A stretch of DNA of 64,000 nt from Actinomycetes bacterium. Lineage in GTDB: Bacteria; Actinomycetota; Acidimicrobiia; Acidimicrobiales; Ilumatobacteraceae. A program made the position numbers and the translations under genes. Shown here piece by piece: positions 26,128-35,034 of the stretch. The first letter of the stretch is position 1. The number at the start of each line of letters is the position of its first letter. The stretch spans positions 1 to 64,000 of the forward strand of contig JANYCT010000085.1 in NCBI GenBank assembly GCA_025360105.1, in the 5' to 3' direction. The notes beneath the pieces were generated by a model that worked only from the letters and a program-made list of their open reading frames with translations, did no database searches and had not been told where the DNA came from.

Positions 26128-26901
26128 ATGGCACAGGCAATCAACTCCCGGCGAGGTCCCGTCACGGCAACCGCCCAACGAGCCAAGAAGCGCAAACCCT
26201 TCCTGCTCGATCTGTACTCCACCGCCGTTGGCAAGAAGTACGTCATGGCGATCACCGGAATCGTTCTCATCGGGTTCGTGATCACGCACATGATCGGCAA
26301 CTTGAAGATGTATCTCGGCAGAGAGGACTTCAATCACTACGCCGAGTTCCTGCGCGCACTGCTCGTTCCGATCTTGCCGCGCACGGTATTTCTGTGGCTC
26401 TTTCGTGGAATGCTGCTGACCGCTGGCATCCTCCACGTGCACGCCGCCTACGGACTCACCGTGATGAACCGCAACGCCCGCTCCGTGAAGTACCAGTCGC
26501 CTCGTGACTATCAGGTCGCCAGCTTCGCCAGCCGCACCATGCGCTGGACCGGCATTATCGTGCTCCTGTTCCTCTTCTGGCACCTCGCCGATCTCACCTG
26601 GGGCACGGTCAACGCGCTCGGTACGTCAGCGGCCGACGGCAAGTTCGTGCGTGGCGATGCGTACGGCAACGTGGTGCGCAGCTTCGAACGGCCGCCGGTT
26701 GCAGTGCTGTACATCGTGGCGAACATCGCGCTCGGTACACACCTGTTCCATGGTGTGTGGAGCCTGTTCCAGAGTCTCGGTTGGAGTAACCCTCGTTTCA
26801 ACAAGTGGCGTCGTTCGCTCGCCACAGGCATCGCCACCGTCGTAGTGGTCGGCAATGTTTCGTTCCCTATCGCCGTACTCGCCGGCGTCGTTGGTCAGTG
26901 A
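26128..26901 (+). CDS. sdhC: succinate dehydrogenase cytochrome b subunit (b558-type)
   Basis: A 257-residue di-heme type membrane anchor of a Bacillus/fumarate-reductase-like succinate dehydrogenase. Five hydrophobic segments are visible, starting YVMAITGIVLIGFVITHMIG. Histidines in FVITHMIGNL, AGILHVHAAYGL, LLFLFWHLADLTWG and LGTHLFHGVWSLF are candidate heme ligands. A single long SdhC without SdhD is the expected layout for this class. ATG 26128 begins MAQAINSRRGPVTA. A second ATG lies in frame at 26245, inside the first helix, and can be excluded. It is the first gene of sdhC-sdhA-sdhB, with 6 bases to sdhA. It passes electrons to quinone in the membrane. Confidence 0.93.
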   Translation: MAQAINSRRGPVTATAQRAKKRKPFLLDLYSTAVGKKYVMAITGIVLIGFVITHMIGNLKMYLGREDFNHYAEFLRALLVPILPRTVFLWLFRGMLLTAGILHVHAAYGLTVMNRNARSVKYQSPRDYQVASFASRTMRWTGIIVLLFLFWHLADLTWGTVNALGTSAADGKFVRGDAYGNVVRSFERPPVAVLYIVANIALGTHLFHGVWSLFQSLGWSNPRFNKWRRSLATGIATVVVVGNVSFPIAVLAGVVGQ

Positions 26902-26907
26902 GGACCC

Positions 26908-28842
26908 ATGAGCACAATTACTGATCCCCGTCTCGCATCGAAGGTCCCTGCAGGTGCAATAGGCGACAAGTGGAGCACCTATAGAGAAGACATGAAGTTG
27001 GTGAACCCCAACAACAAACGCAAGTTCAAAATCATCGTCGTCGGTACCGGCCTCGCTGGTGCCTCCGCGGCCGCCACGCTTGCTGAGTTGGGGTACCAGG
27101 TCGATGCGTTCACGTTCCACGACTCGCCGCGGCGCGCACACTCCATTGCGGCCCAGGGCGGTATCAATGCCGCCAAGAACTACCACGGCGACGGCGACAG
27201 CGTGTATCGGCTCTTCTACGACACGATCAAGGGTGGCGACTTCCGTGCTCGCGAGGGCAACGTGCATCGTCTCGCCGAGGTGAGTGTCGAGATCATCGAT
27301 CAGATGGTGGCCCAGGGTGTGCCGTTCGCCCGTGAATACGGCGGCCTGCTCGACAACCGCAGCTTCGGTGGCTCGCAGGTGAGCCGCACCTTCTACGCCC
27401 GCGGTCAGACCGGCCAGCAGTTGTTGCTCGGCGCCTACCAGCAGCTCGCCCGCCAAATCGGTCTCGGCGGAGTCACGTTGTACAACCGCACCGAGCTCGT
27501 CGACACAGTGAACATCGATGGCCGTTGTGCCGGCATCGTCGTGCGCGACTTGCTCACTGGCGAACTGCAGTCGCACGCCGCGCATGCCGTGGTGCTGGCC
27601 ACCGGCGGCTACGGCAACGTGTTCTTCCTCAGTACCAACGCGATGCAGTGCAATGTCACCGCTGCCTGGCGCGCCCACCGCAAGGGCGCAATGTTTGCGA
27701 ACCCGTGCTACACGCAGATTCACCCCACGTGTATCCCCCAGAGCGACCCCACCCAAAGCAAGCTCACGCTGATGAGCGAATCGTTGCGCAACGACGGTCG
27801 CGTCTGGGTGCCGCTGAATGTCGCCGACGCCCGACCCGCGGCTCAGATCCCCGAAAGCGAGCGCGACTACATCCTCGAGCGGCTGTACCCGAGCTTCGGC
27901 AACCTTGCCCCACGCGACATCGCATCTCGCGCAGCCAAACGCGCCGTCGACTCCGGTCACGGTGTGGGCCCTCTGCAGAACGGTGTCAACCTCGACTTCG
28001 CTGCGGCCATTGGCCGCCTTGGAAAGGACGTGGTTCAGGAGCGCTACGGCAATTTGTTCGAGATGTACGAACGCATCTCCGGCGAGAATCCCTACGAGAC
28101 TCCGATGCGTATTTATCCCGCGAGCCACTACACGATGGGCGGGCTGTGGGTCGACTACGAACTGCAGACCACCGTGCCTGGTTTGTACGCAGCCGGCGAG
28201 GCCAACTTCAGCGATCACGGAGCGAACCGCCTTGGTGCATCGGCGCTCATGCAGGGTCTTGCCGACGGCTACTTCGTGCTGCCGTACACCATTGGCAACG
28301 AGCTCGCCCCGATGCTGAACAAGCCCACGCCCGGCGTTGATCACCCTGCCTTCAAGCAGGCCGAGCAGGACGCACGCGATCGCTACAACCAGTACCTCGG
28401 CATCAAGGGCACCCGTTCACCTGACTGGTTCCACCGCGAACTCGGACGAATCATCTGGGACTACTGCGGCATGGAGCGCACCGAGCAGGGTCTCGAGAAG
28501 GCACTATCCGAACTGCCCTCGCTGTACGAGGAGTTCCAGAAGGATCTGCGCGTCACTGGCGACGGCGTGAGCGTGAACCAGACGCTCGAGAAGGCTGGTC
28601 GGGTCGACGACTTCTTCCAGCTGGGCATGCTGATGTGTCGCGACGCTCTTGAGCGTCGCGAAAGCTGCGGCGGCCACTTTCGCTCCGAATACCAAGACGA
28701 CGAGGGTGAGGCCAAGCGCGACGACGAGAACTTCGCTCACGTGGCCGCCTGGGAGTGGAACGGCGATCCTATGTCGTCGATCCGCAACATCGAGCCCCTC
28801 GAATTCGAAACCGTTCACCTCGCAACTCGGAGCTACAAGTGA
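26908..28842 (+). CDS. sdhA: succinate dehydrogenase flavoprotein subunit
   Basis: A 644-residue FAD subunit of succinate dehydrogenase/fumarate reductase. It has the dinucleotide loop [19 protein letters not shown] near residue 42 and the covalent-FAD histidine motif [18 protein letters not shown] near 75. [30 protein letters not shown] and the active-site regions HPTCIPQSD and [14 protein letters not shown] follow, then [20 protein letters not shown]. The order C-A-B and long length match the b558-type class. The stop overlaps the sdhB GTG start (GTGA), so translation is coupled. It oxidises succinate to fumarate on the cytoplasmic face. Confidence 0.97.
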   Translation: MSTITDPRLASKVPAGAIGDKWSTYREDMKLVNPNNKRKFKIIVVGTGLAGASAAATLAELGYQVDAFTFHDSPRRAHSIAAQGGINAAKNYHGDGDSVYRLFYDTIKGGDFRAREGNVHRLAEVSVEIIDQMVAQGVPFAREYGGLLDNRSFGGSQVSRTFYARGQTGQQLLLGAYQQLARQIGLGGVTLYNRTELVDTVNIDGRCAGIVVRDLLTGELQSHAAHAVVLATGGYGNVFFLSTNAMQCNVTAAWRAHRKGAMFANPCYTQIHPTCIPQSDPTQSKLTLMSESLRNDGRVWVPLNVADARPAAQIPESERDYILERLYPSFGNLAPRDIASRAAKRAVDSGHGVGPLQNGVNLDFAAAIGRLGKDVVQERYGNLFEMYERISGENPYETPMRIYPASHYTMGGLWVDYELQTTVPGLYAAGEANFSDHGANRLGASALMQGLADGYFVLPYTIGNELAPMLNKPTPGVDHPAFKQAEQDARDRYNQYLGIKGTRSPDWFHRELGRIIWDYCGMERTEQGLEKALSELPSLYEEFQKDLRVTGDGVSVNQTLEKAGRVDDFFQLGMLMCRDALERRESCGGHFRSEYQDDEGEAKRDDENFAHVAAWEWNGDPMSSIRNIEPLEFETVHLATRSYK

Positions 28843-29639
28843 TCGAACCACACGAAACACCACACGGAACGCAACTCACCAACCTCACTCTCACCGTCTG
28901 GCGTCAGAAGGGTCCCAACGATGGTGGTGCCTTCGAGAGCTATCGCATCGACTCGATCAGCGATGAGGCGTCGTTTCTCGAGATGCTCGACGTACTCAAC
29001 GAGAAGCTCATCGGCGAAGGTCGCGAGGCCGTCACCTTCGATCACGATTGCCGCGAGGGCATCTGCGGTACGTGCTCGTTGATGATCGATGGCCAGGCGC
29101 ATGGCCCCCAGCGCGGTACGGCAACGTGCCAGCTGCACATGCGCAAATTCGAGAGCAATGCCACCATCGTGATTGAACCATGGCGGGCAACGGCATTCCC
29201 GATCATCAAGGACCTCATGGTCGATCGGTCCGCGTTCGACCGCATCATCGAGAGCGGCGGATACATCACTGCGCCCACCGGTGGCGCCCCTGACGCCAAT
29301 CTCATCCCGGTGGCCAAGCCCGCAGCCGATGCTGCGATGGACGCCGCCCAATGCATCGGTTGCGGCGCGTGTGTAGCGGCGTGTCCCAACGGCGCAGCAA
29401 ACCTGTTCACCGCCGCCAAGGTGGCGCACCTCAACCTGTTGCCCCAAGGGCAAGCCGAGCGATACAGCCGTGCCGAGGCCATGGTGGAGACGATGGACGA
29501 GTACTTCGGTTCGTGCACCAATCATGGTGAGTGCGAGGCGGCGTGCCCCAAGGAGATCTCCATCGACGTCATTGCGTTGATGAACAAGGATTACCGCAAG
29601 GCCAAGTTCGCCAATCGCAAGGAACTCGCTCGCTCGTAG
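28839..29639 (+). CDS. sdhB: succinate dehydrogenase iron-sulfur subunit
   Basis: A 266-residue subunit carrying three Fe-S clusters that link SdhA to the heme anchor. The [2Fe-2S] motif is [15 protein letters not shown] with a further Cys in GTATCQ. The C-terminal ferredoxin half has [19 protein letters not shown] and [16 protein letters not shown], which supply the [4Fe-4S] and [3Fe-4S] ligands. The start GTG 28839 overlaps the sdhA stop by 4 bases; the frame is open upstream to 28755 within sdhA. It completes the operon. No terminator hairpin is obvious after it. Confidence 0.96.
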   Translation: MIEPHETPHGTQLTNLTLTVWRQKGPNDGGAFESYRIDSISDEASFLEMLDVLNEKLIGEGREAVTFDHDCREGICGTCSLMIDGQAHGPQRGTATCQLHMRKFESNATIVIEPWRATAFPIIKDLMVDRSAFDRIIESGGYITAPTGGAPDANLIPVAKPAADAAMDAAQCIGCGACVAACPNGAANLFTAAKVAHLNLLPQGQAERYSRAEAMVETMDEYFGSCTNHGECEAACPKEISIDVIALMNKDYRKAKFANRKELARS

Positions 29640-29670
29640 TCCGCCCGTAATCCGCCCGTAATCCGCTCGG
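29640..29670 (+). repeat. short tandem repeat after sdhB
   Basis: TCCGCCCGTAA occurs twice in tandem directly after the sdhB stop codon, followed by a degenerate third copy. The rest of the 205-base gap to the next gene shows nothing else recognisable. Confidence 0.5.
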
Positions 29671-29844
29671 CCTTGCGCGGGCCGACACACCCGACCGGCC
29701 TCGTCCCACGCCCGCGCTGGCCCGCGAATGCTCAGGGCACGGTAGACGTGCGGACAGCCTTCACCGCGACAACGCGGGCCTATGCGCGCGTGGTCGCTCA
29801 TTGCTCATCGAGCGATCACGGAATGCTCACAACTCTGCTGCACG

Positions 29845-31101
29845 ATGCGGGCTGTGGATGACCGCGCTGCACTGTGTTGGCTTGCTCGACGAGCCGGGTT
29901 CGGGTTGACTCCCGAGGAGCTTGATGCCGCAGTGCGTCGCGGACCGCAGGCCGAGATCGAGCGATTGCTCAGCAGCGAGCAGATTGCGTCCGCAGTGTCC
30001 AATCGTCTTTGGGACGACGCCGACCTTCCGCTCACGAACAAGGATCGCAAGGAGGGCGTGGCCGCCATCGGGTTGTGGACCACCTACATGGCCGTGACCC
30101 CAACACCACTCGTGGATCGTCTTGCGTGGATGTGGCATGGCCACTTCGTGAGTGCACTCGACAAGGTGAAAGTCGCTCGTCTGATGGCCAATCAGATCAG
30201 ACTGTTTCGGAGTGCTGGCCTTGGTGACTTCACCGAGCTGTTGCGCGCGGTGATCATCGATCCGGCAATGCTCGTGTACCTCGACGGCGCCCAGAGCACC
30301 GGCACCGAGCCGAACGAGAACTTTGGACGAGAGTTGCTCGAACTGTTCACGGTAGGGCTCGGCGCCTTCGACGAGAACGACGTGAAAGCGGGTGCCGCGG
30401 CGCTCAGCGGATGGACGGTGGACCGACAGACCGGCCTCGCCGTATTCCGTCTGCGTCGACACGACGACACAGCCCGAACCTTTCTCGGTCGCGAAGGCGT
30501 TCACGATGTCGACACCGTTGTCGGCGCTGTCGTGGGACATCCCCAACTTGCGGCGCGGATTGCGGCGCTCGTTGGTGGCGAACTGCTTGGCTCGGCCAAC
30601 GAGGCGTTGCTGGCGGAGTTGACGGCGGCGTTCACGGCAAACGATCTGAACATCGCCGATCTCGTGCGCGCCGCATTGTCGGCCGGCGTCGGCGGCCGGG
30701 CCGAGCCCGTGGTGTTGGCACCGGTGCCATGGCTGGCGATCGCGATGCGCCTCACTGGAGCAACGCCTCCGGTGGGCGCGCTCGGACTCGGACTCCGTAC
30801 GGCAGGCCAGGTACCGATGCTCCCGCCCAATGTTGCCGGATGGCCCGGCGGCGTTGCGTGGTTCGGCACATCCACGGTGGTGGCCCGAGCAAACCTGGCG
30901 GCGGTGGTGGCCAACAACACGCCTGGGACGAGCACCGTGCTGCGTGCCGCTGCTTCGAACGACCTCACTGAACTGGCGGTGGCGCTCGGCCTCGTGGATC
31001 CCACGTTCGGTGATGGATCGTCGTCGGCGTTGGCAGCGGCCAAACCTGGGGTCCAGCGTCTAGCCCTCGCATTCTGCACTCCCGAATTCGTCGTGGCATA
31101 G
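29845..31101 (+). CDS. DUF1800-family protein
   Basis: A 418-residue DUF1800 protein, a family of unknown biochemistry almost always encoded next to a DUF1501 protein and often exported or envelope-linked. Family marks: RAALCWLARRAGFGLTPEEL, LAWMWHGHFVSALDKV, LRAVIIDPAMLVYLDGAQS and the highly conserved PNENFGRELLELFTVGLG. Then GAAALSGWTVD, and near the end MLPPNVAGWPGGVAWF. ATG 29845 is the likeliest start since the family N-terminus follows (MRAVDDRAALCWLARRAGFG); GTG 29854 is an alternative. No signal peptide is visible. The gene is 9 bases upstream of its DUF1501 partner. Confidence 0.87.
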   Translation: MRAVDDRAALCWLARRAGFGLTPEELDAAVRRGPQAEIERLLSSEQIASAVSNRLWDDADLPLTNKDRKEGVAAIGLWTTYMAVTPTPLVDRLAWMWHGHFVSALDKVKVARLMANQIRLFRSAGLGDFTELLRAVIIDPAMLVYLDGAQSTGTEPNENFGRELLELFTVGLGAFDENDVKAGAAALSGWTVDRQTGLAVFRLRRHDDTARTFLGREGVHDVDTVVGAVVGHPQLAARIAALVGGELLGSANEALLAELTAAFTANDLNIADLVRAALSAGVGGRAEPVVLAPVPWLAIAMRLTGATPPVGALGLGLRTAGQVPMLPPNVAGWPGGVAWFGTSTVVARANLAAVVANNTPGTSTVLRAAASNDLTELAVALGLVDPTFGDGSSSALAAAKPGVQRLALAFCTPEFVVA

Positions 31102-31110
31102 GAGTCTGCA

Positions 31111-32364
31111 ATGTTGTCTCGTCGTCACTTCATTCAACTCGGTGCCGGGCTCGCCGTGGGCGTTGCGCTCGACAGCTGCGCTTCGACTCGGCGAGATCTG
31201 GGCGCCCCAGCGGCGTCGGCCCCCGCATTCACACCGGGGTCGTTGGGCAGAGCCTCGGTAGCGCAACATGCAACCGGGCATGTCTTAGTCGTCGTGCAGT
31301 TGAACGGCGGCAACGACGCGTTGAACACACTCGTGCCCTCCGATGGGCGCTACCGCGACGCGCGGCCCACACTGGCGATTCCGGAAGCCGACCTGGTGGC
31401 GCTGCGCGGGGTCAGTGATTGGTCGTTGCACCCATCACTCGCGCCCCTCGCCCCATACTTCGCCGCGGGCAACGCGTCGTTTCTACCCGGCATCGGTTTC
31501 GACGATCCCGAGCGTTCACATTTCGTCGCAATGGATCGGTGGTGGCGCGCCGATGCGATTGGCGCAACCACCGGATGGCTCGGTCGTGTGCTCGATGCCG
31601 ACGCAACGGCCGCTGACACGCCGCTGCTTGCGACGGCTCTCGGCAGTGGCGCACCGCAACTTCGCGGCCAGCACTTCCAGCCAGCCACGGTGCTACAGCC
31701 GTCGTCGTTCGCGCTACCGAGGTTGCTCGATGCCTCACTGTTCACGACGGCGGCGCGCCCCACCAGCACGTCTGCGCTCGTAGCGCAGGCGCAGGCGGCG
31801 TTCCTCGCCAGCGTTGGAGCGGTCGGGTCGTTCGCTGAGTTGCTCGGCGACCCGACCTCAACGAGCACCGATGTCGCTACTCGCGCCGGCGGGTTTGATC
31901 TCGTGCATGGTCTTGACATCGCCGCCAAACTGGCTGTCAGCAACCTCGGTGTACGCGTGGTCGTGGTTTCGGTCGGTGGGTTCGACACCCATGCGAACCA
32001 AGCGGCAACACAAAAGAGTCTGCTCGCTGATCTGGGGAATGGCGTCGATGCGTTCATGAAGTCCATCGCAGCGGCCGGGGCATCTGATCGCGTGCTCTTG
32101 GCAACCACCACGGAGTTCGGCAGGCGGGTTCAGCAAAACGGCAGCGGGGGCACCGACCACGGTGCCGGCGGTTTGTCGATGATGTTCGGGCCAATGGTCG
32201 CCGGAGGTATTCACGGTGCCGTGGATCTCGGTGATCTGCTCGATGGCGACATCCGGCCTTCGCTCGATCCGCGCACTCTCTATACGGCGTGTCTCGACTG
32301 GCTCGGTGCTGCTGTGGAGTCCTCGCTCGGCAAGCGGTACGACCAGGTCGCACTGCTGGCCTGA
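31111..32364 (+). CDS. DUF1501-family protein with Tat-type signal
   Basis: A 417-residue DUF1501 protein of the alkaline-phosphatase/sulfatase-like superfamily. The N-terminus MLSRRHFIQLGAGLAVGVAL is a twin-arginine signal, followed by DSC, a possible lipobox. The body has VVVQLNGGNDALNTLVP, the family opening, then SFLPGIGFDDPERSHFVAMD-like segments, VVVSVGGFDTHANQAATQ and TEFGRRVQQNGSGGTDHGAG. The His/Asp residues of GGFDTH and GTDHGAG look like metal ligands. It forms an operon with the DUF1800 gene. The substrate is unknown. Export would use the Tat pathway, for which a tatA gene is at 43.8 kb. Confidence 0.88.
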   Translation: MLSRRHFIQLGAGLAVGVALDSCASTRRDLGAPAASAPAFTPGSLGRASVAQHATGHVLVVVQLNGGNDALNTLVPSDGRYRDARPTLAIPEADLVALRGVSDWSLHPSLAPLAPYFAAGNASFLPGIGFDDPERSHFVAMDRWWRADAIGATTGWLGRVLDADATAADTPLLATALGSGAPQLRGQHFQPATVLQPSSFALPRLLDASLFTTAARPTSTSALVAQAQAAFLASVGAVGSFAELLGDPTSTSTDVATRAGGFDLVHGLDIAAKLAVSNLGVRVVVVSVGGFDTHANQAATQKSLLADLGNGVDAFMKSIAAAGASDRVLLATTTEFGRRVQQNGSGGTDHGAGGLSMMFGPMVAGGIHGAVDLGDLLDGDIRPSLDPRTLYTACLDWLGAAVESSLGKRYDQVALLA

Positions 32365-32392
32365 CGTTACCGCGGGCCTCTTGGACGATGTC

Positions 32393-34513
32393 CTACTGGA
32401 CGATGAGCGTTTGGTCGCGGTTCGTGGCGGCGGCGATGCTGCCGGCATCGAGGGTGAGATCGAGCCAAAGCTGACCCGGCGAGTCGGGCACGACGAACTG
32501 TAGGGTCGCAATGCGCGTGCAGCCGTCGTCGGCGGCGGTGCCGACGAACGTCCAGTCGTGTTCACCGGTGGCCCAGCGCAGGTGGGCGCGCAGGACGGCA
32601 TCGACCAGTGGTTGGCGAAGGTCGTTGACCACGTGAACATCGACGGCCAGGCCCTCGCCCGGTTTCACGCTCGACGGCAGCCGATCGGCGACCACGATGA
32701 CCGGACGACACGCCTCGACCACGGCGTGGAACGCCAACTTGGGCGCGCGTTGATGATCGAGCACGCTCCACGAGATCATCGGACTCGAATCGTTGAGCAT
32801 GAAGAAGCAGAACCCGCCGCTCGGGTGGTACTTCAACCGACGGAGCGTCTCGATGTGGTGCCGCAAAAGCATTGCCTGGTAGCGCTGCGTGGCCTCGCTC
32901 CACAGGTCGAATGTTGCATATGCATCAATCGGTACGTGGGCTTCCATCATCGCCCGCTGCAGGCCGTGCGATTGTTCGAGCGTGTCCCAATCGAGCTCGG
33001 GCCAGCGAGTGGTGTCGATGAACTCGTGGTGTGGTGGCACTGCCTGTGCGCCGAACTCACTGACGAAGCGAACCATGCGCGGAAACGCTGCAGCGAACGC
33101 CGGGAGGTCACGTTCGCTACCGTGGTACCAGCCGAAGTAGAGGTGGCTGTCGGAGCCACCGAATTCGGGCACGTTAGGCATGACGCCGCTATGGGCCAAG
33201 GTGGGTCGGGTGTCATCGGCCTTCTCGAACGCTCGCTTCACCCAACGGTCGAGGATGTTCTTGTTCCACGAGGGTGCCTGTTGGCGAAACAGATAGCGCG
33301 TCGCTGTCTTCCAACTGTGCTCGGGCTGGTTGAGTTCTACGGTGGCGCCAGCGGGCTCGTTGTGCGAGCACCAGGTGATGATCGATGGGTGATGGCCGAG
33401 CTCGAACACGGCCTCCTGCGCCTGTGCCACAGCCCTGCGACGGACATCGCGGGCATACGACCATTGCAGCGGGAAGTCCTGCCACAGCAGCATGCCTAAC
33501 TCATCGGCCGCGTCGTAGAGGGCCGGTGGAGCGATGTGGCCATGCACGCGCAGCAGGTCGAGCCCAGCGTCGCGGGCGAGTTCGATGTCACGGCGGAACA
33601 TTTGAGGATCAGCCGCCGCAAGGTCGAGCTGCGTCGGGGCGAGGTTGGCGCCCTTCAGATACAGGCGCTCGCCGTTGATCGACCACACCCAATCCTGCAT
33701 CGCGACCTCGCGCATGCCGGTACGCACGCTGCGCGAGTGGCTGATGACACCTTCGACCACCACATCGATCTGCACGTCGGTGAGTGCTTGTGCGCCCAAC
33801 GACAGTGGCCACCACAGTCGAGGGTTGTCGACATCGAGGTTCCAGTCGACCTCGTTGATGCCGCGCGCGAGGGATTGCTCAATCTCTGCGGTGACGACAC
33901 CATCCACCGTTGTGCGGATGCGCACGGAACGCGGTGCGTCGCTGTCGAGGCGACCGTGCAGGCGCAGATGGGCGCGAGCATCGTTCACGTCGCGGCAGAG
34001 CACGCGAAGCCGGTCGAGCCGCACGGGCCCGGTTGTTTCCACCCGCACGGGCCGCCACAGTCCACCGGGGTTCCAGTCGGGATCGGCAGCGTCCCATTGC
34101 TGCAAGACACCGGTGATGTTGCGCCGACCCTTGTGCGATGCCTGCGGCGTGCATGCGACTTCGACCGCAAGCACGTGCTCGTCGCCGAGACGGATGAGTG
34201 ACGACACGTCGAACGAGTGCGGGAAGAAGTAGCCCTCCGGGTCGCCGAGATAGGCGCCGTCGAGCCACACGTCGGCCTGGTAGAACACGCCGTCGAGCAC
34301 GATCCACGCTCGCTGGTCGGCGTCGGGTTGATCCGCGGTGAAGTTCGTGCGGTAGAGCAACGGCCCGTTGCTGTCGGCGAAGTTTGGATTGGCGTGCCAG
34401 TGGCCCGGCACCTGGATGTCGGCCCATTCGGAATCGTCGAAGTGCATGCCGACAGCGCTACGGCGAAGTTGGTCGTCGGCTGCTACCGCCCGCCATGTGC
34501 CGCTGAGATCCAT
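32393..34513 (-). CDS. glycoside hydrolase family 2 (beta-mannosidase-like)
   Basis: A 706-residue GH2 enzyme. Residues 1-200 form the sugar-binding jelly-roll (WADIQVPGHWH, LLYRTNFTAD, DGAYLGDPEGYFFPHSFDVS). An immunoglobulin-like domain and a TIM barrel follow. The acid/base glutamate lies in TWCSHNEPAG (~residue 384) and the nucleophile in RFVSEFGAQAVP (~484). The length, the motif spacing and the WFGW-like DSHLYFGWYHG fit beta-mannosidases better than beta-galactosidases, but specificity is inferred. No signal peptide is seen. ATG 34513 has a TAGGCT box 7 bases upstream; the frame continues to 34591 without support. It could complement the GH38 alpha-mannosidase. Confidence 0.9.
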   Translation of the reverse strand: MDLSGTWRAVAADDQLRRSAVGMHFDDSEWADIQVPGHWHANPNFADSNGPLLYRTNFTADQPDADQRAWIVLDGVFYQADVWLDGAYLGDPEGYFFPHSFDVSSLIRLGDEHVLAVEVACTPQASHKGRRNITGVLQQWDAADPDWNPGGLWRPVRVETTGPVRLDRLRVLCRDVNDARAHLRLHGRLDSDAPRSVRIRTTVDGVVTAEIEQSLARGINEVDWNLDVDNPRLWWPLSLGAQALTDVQIDVVVEGVISHSRSVRTGMREVAMQDWVWSINGERLYLKGANLAPTQLDLAAADPQMFRRDIELARDAGLDLLRVHGHIAPPALYDAADELGMLLWQDFPLQWSYARDVRRRAVAQAQEAVFELGHHPSIITWCSHNEPAGATVELNQPEHSWKTATRYLFRQQAPSWNKNILDRWVKRAFEKADDTRPTLAHSGVMPNVPEFGGSDSHLYFGWYHGSERDLPAFAAAFPRMVRFVSEFGAQAVPPHHEFIDTTRWPELDWDTLEQSHGLQRAMMEAHVPIDAYATFDLWSEATQRYQAMLLRHHIETLRRLKYHPSGGFCFFMLNDSSPMISWSVLDHQRAPKLAFHAVVEACRPVIVVADRLPSSVKPGEGLAVDVHVVNDLRQPLVDAVLRAHLRWATGEHDWTFVGTAADDGCTRIATLQFVVPDSPGQLWLDLTLDAGSIAAATNRDQTLIVQ

Positions 34514-34520
34514 TTTGGCA

Positions 34521-34526
34521 AGCCTA
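34521..34526 (-). promoter_or_regulatory. -10-like TAGGCT, leaderless start of GH2 gene
   Basis: TAGGCT (minus strand) lies 7 bases before ATG 34513, with no Shine-Dalgarno sequence. Confidence 0.5.
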
Positions 34527-34679
34527 CTGGCGCAAGCCCCAGCCCCAGGCAGGGACCCGCCATATGAGCAGGCAGCGGTGAGCCCCATCACGTGGTGTAG
34601 GAGTCAGCGACCCTCCTTGGGGTGATAGTGGTCATCGTGCGATTCTCGATTGCGACCAAGCAACCGAGAAGGACGCACG

Positions 34680-34883
34680 ATGACCACCCACGAGTTTGCC
34701 CTGCCCGACCTTGCCGCGCGGTTGCTCGGCACCGAGGCCAGCCTGTCGACGTCGCTGCGCAACGTCCGCACTCTTGCGTTACAGGAGCTGATCGAAGCGG
34801 AACTCGCCGCAGGGAGCGAGCTCGTCTGTGGAGATACCGCTCGGAACCGGCGGCACGTGTGCCGGGCCCGCGCCGTCGGGTGA
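34680..34883 (+). CDS. small hypothetical protein
   Basis: A 67-residue ORF that I do not recognise. It starts MTTHEFALPDLAARLLG, then has an amphipathic helical stretch (LALQELIEAELAAG), and ends in an arginine-rich tail. The start is unusually well marked for this window: GAAGGA lies 7 bases before ATG 34680. Two cysteines occur in the C-terminal third. A second frame offset by +1 continues the coding-like sequence from about 34828 (see the next entry), so this gene could be frameshifted or could overlap another small gene. No homologous family comes to mind. Confidence 0.4.
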   Translation: MTTHEFALPDLAARLLGTEASLSTSLRNVRTLALQELIEAELAAGSELVCGDTARNRRHVCRARAVG

Positions 34884-34965
34884 GTACATCATTCGGTATA
34901 ACACAATTGCCGGAAGTCTCGTGCCTGTAACGACGGTCACTGTCTACGACCGAGCGACGGTGTAG
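34828..34965 (+). CDS. possible small ORF or frameshifted continuation
   Basis: An open frame of 45 codons from GTG 34828 to TAG 34963-34965, reading VEIPLGTGGTCAGPAPS then GEYIIRYNTIAGSLVPVTTV. It is offset by +1 from the ORF starting at 34680. The second half has a residue pattern (alternating Ile/Tyr/Val strands) more protein-like than the arginine-rich tail of the upstream frame. Joining the two frames near base 34827 would give a protein of about 95 residues. It could be a genuine overlapping ORF, a programmed shift, a sequence error or chance. Confidence 0.25.
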   Translation: MEIPLGTGGTCAGPAPSGEYIIRYNTIAGSLVPVTTVTVYDRATV

Positions 34966-35034
34966 CTGCAGACCTGTGCTCGAACCTACAACCCGTGGGT
35001 TGCCACCTATCTCCACTCTTGATTGGAGGCGATC

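Noticed and set aside
25919-26140. small open frames between hppA and sdhC
   Set aside because: No Shine-Dalgarno sequence, no -10 box at the right spacing, and no protein-like pattern.
26626-28344. 572-codon minus-strand open frame opposite sdhA
   Set aside because: sdhA motifs are complete on the plus strand; the antisense frame is composition-driven.
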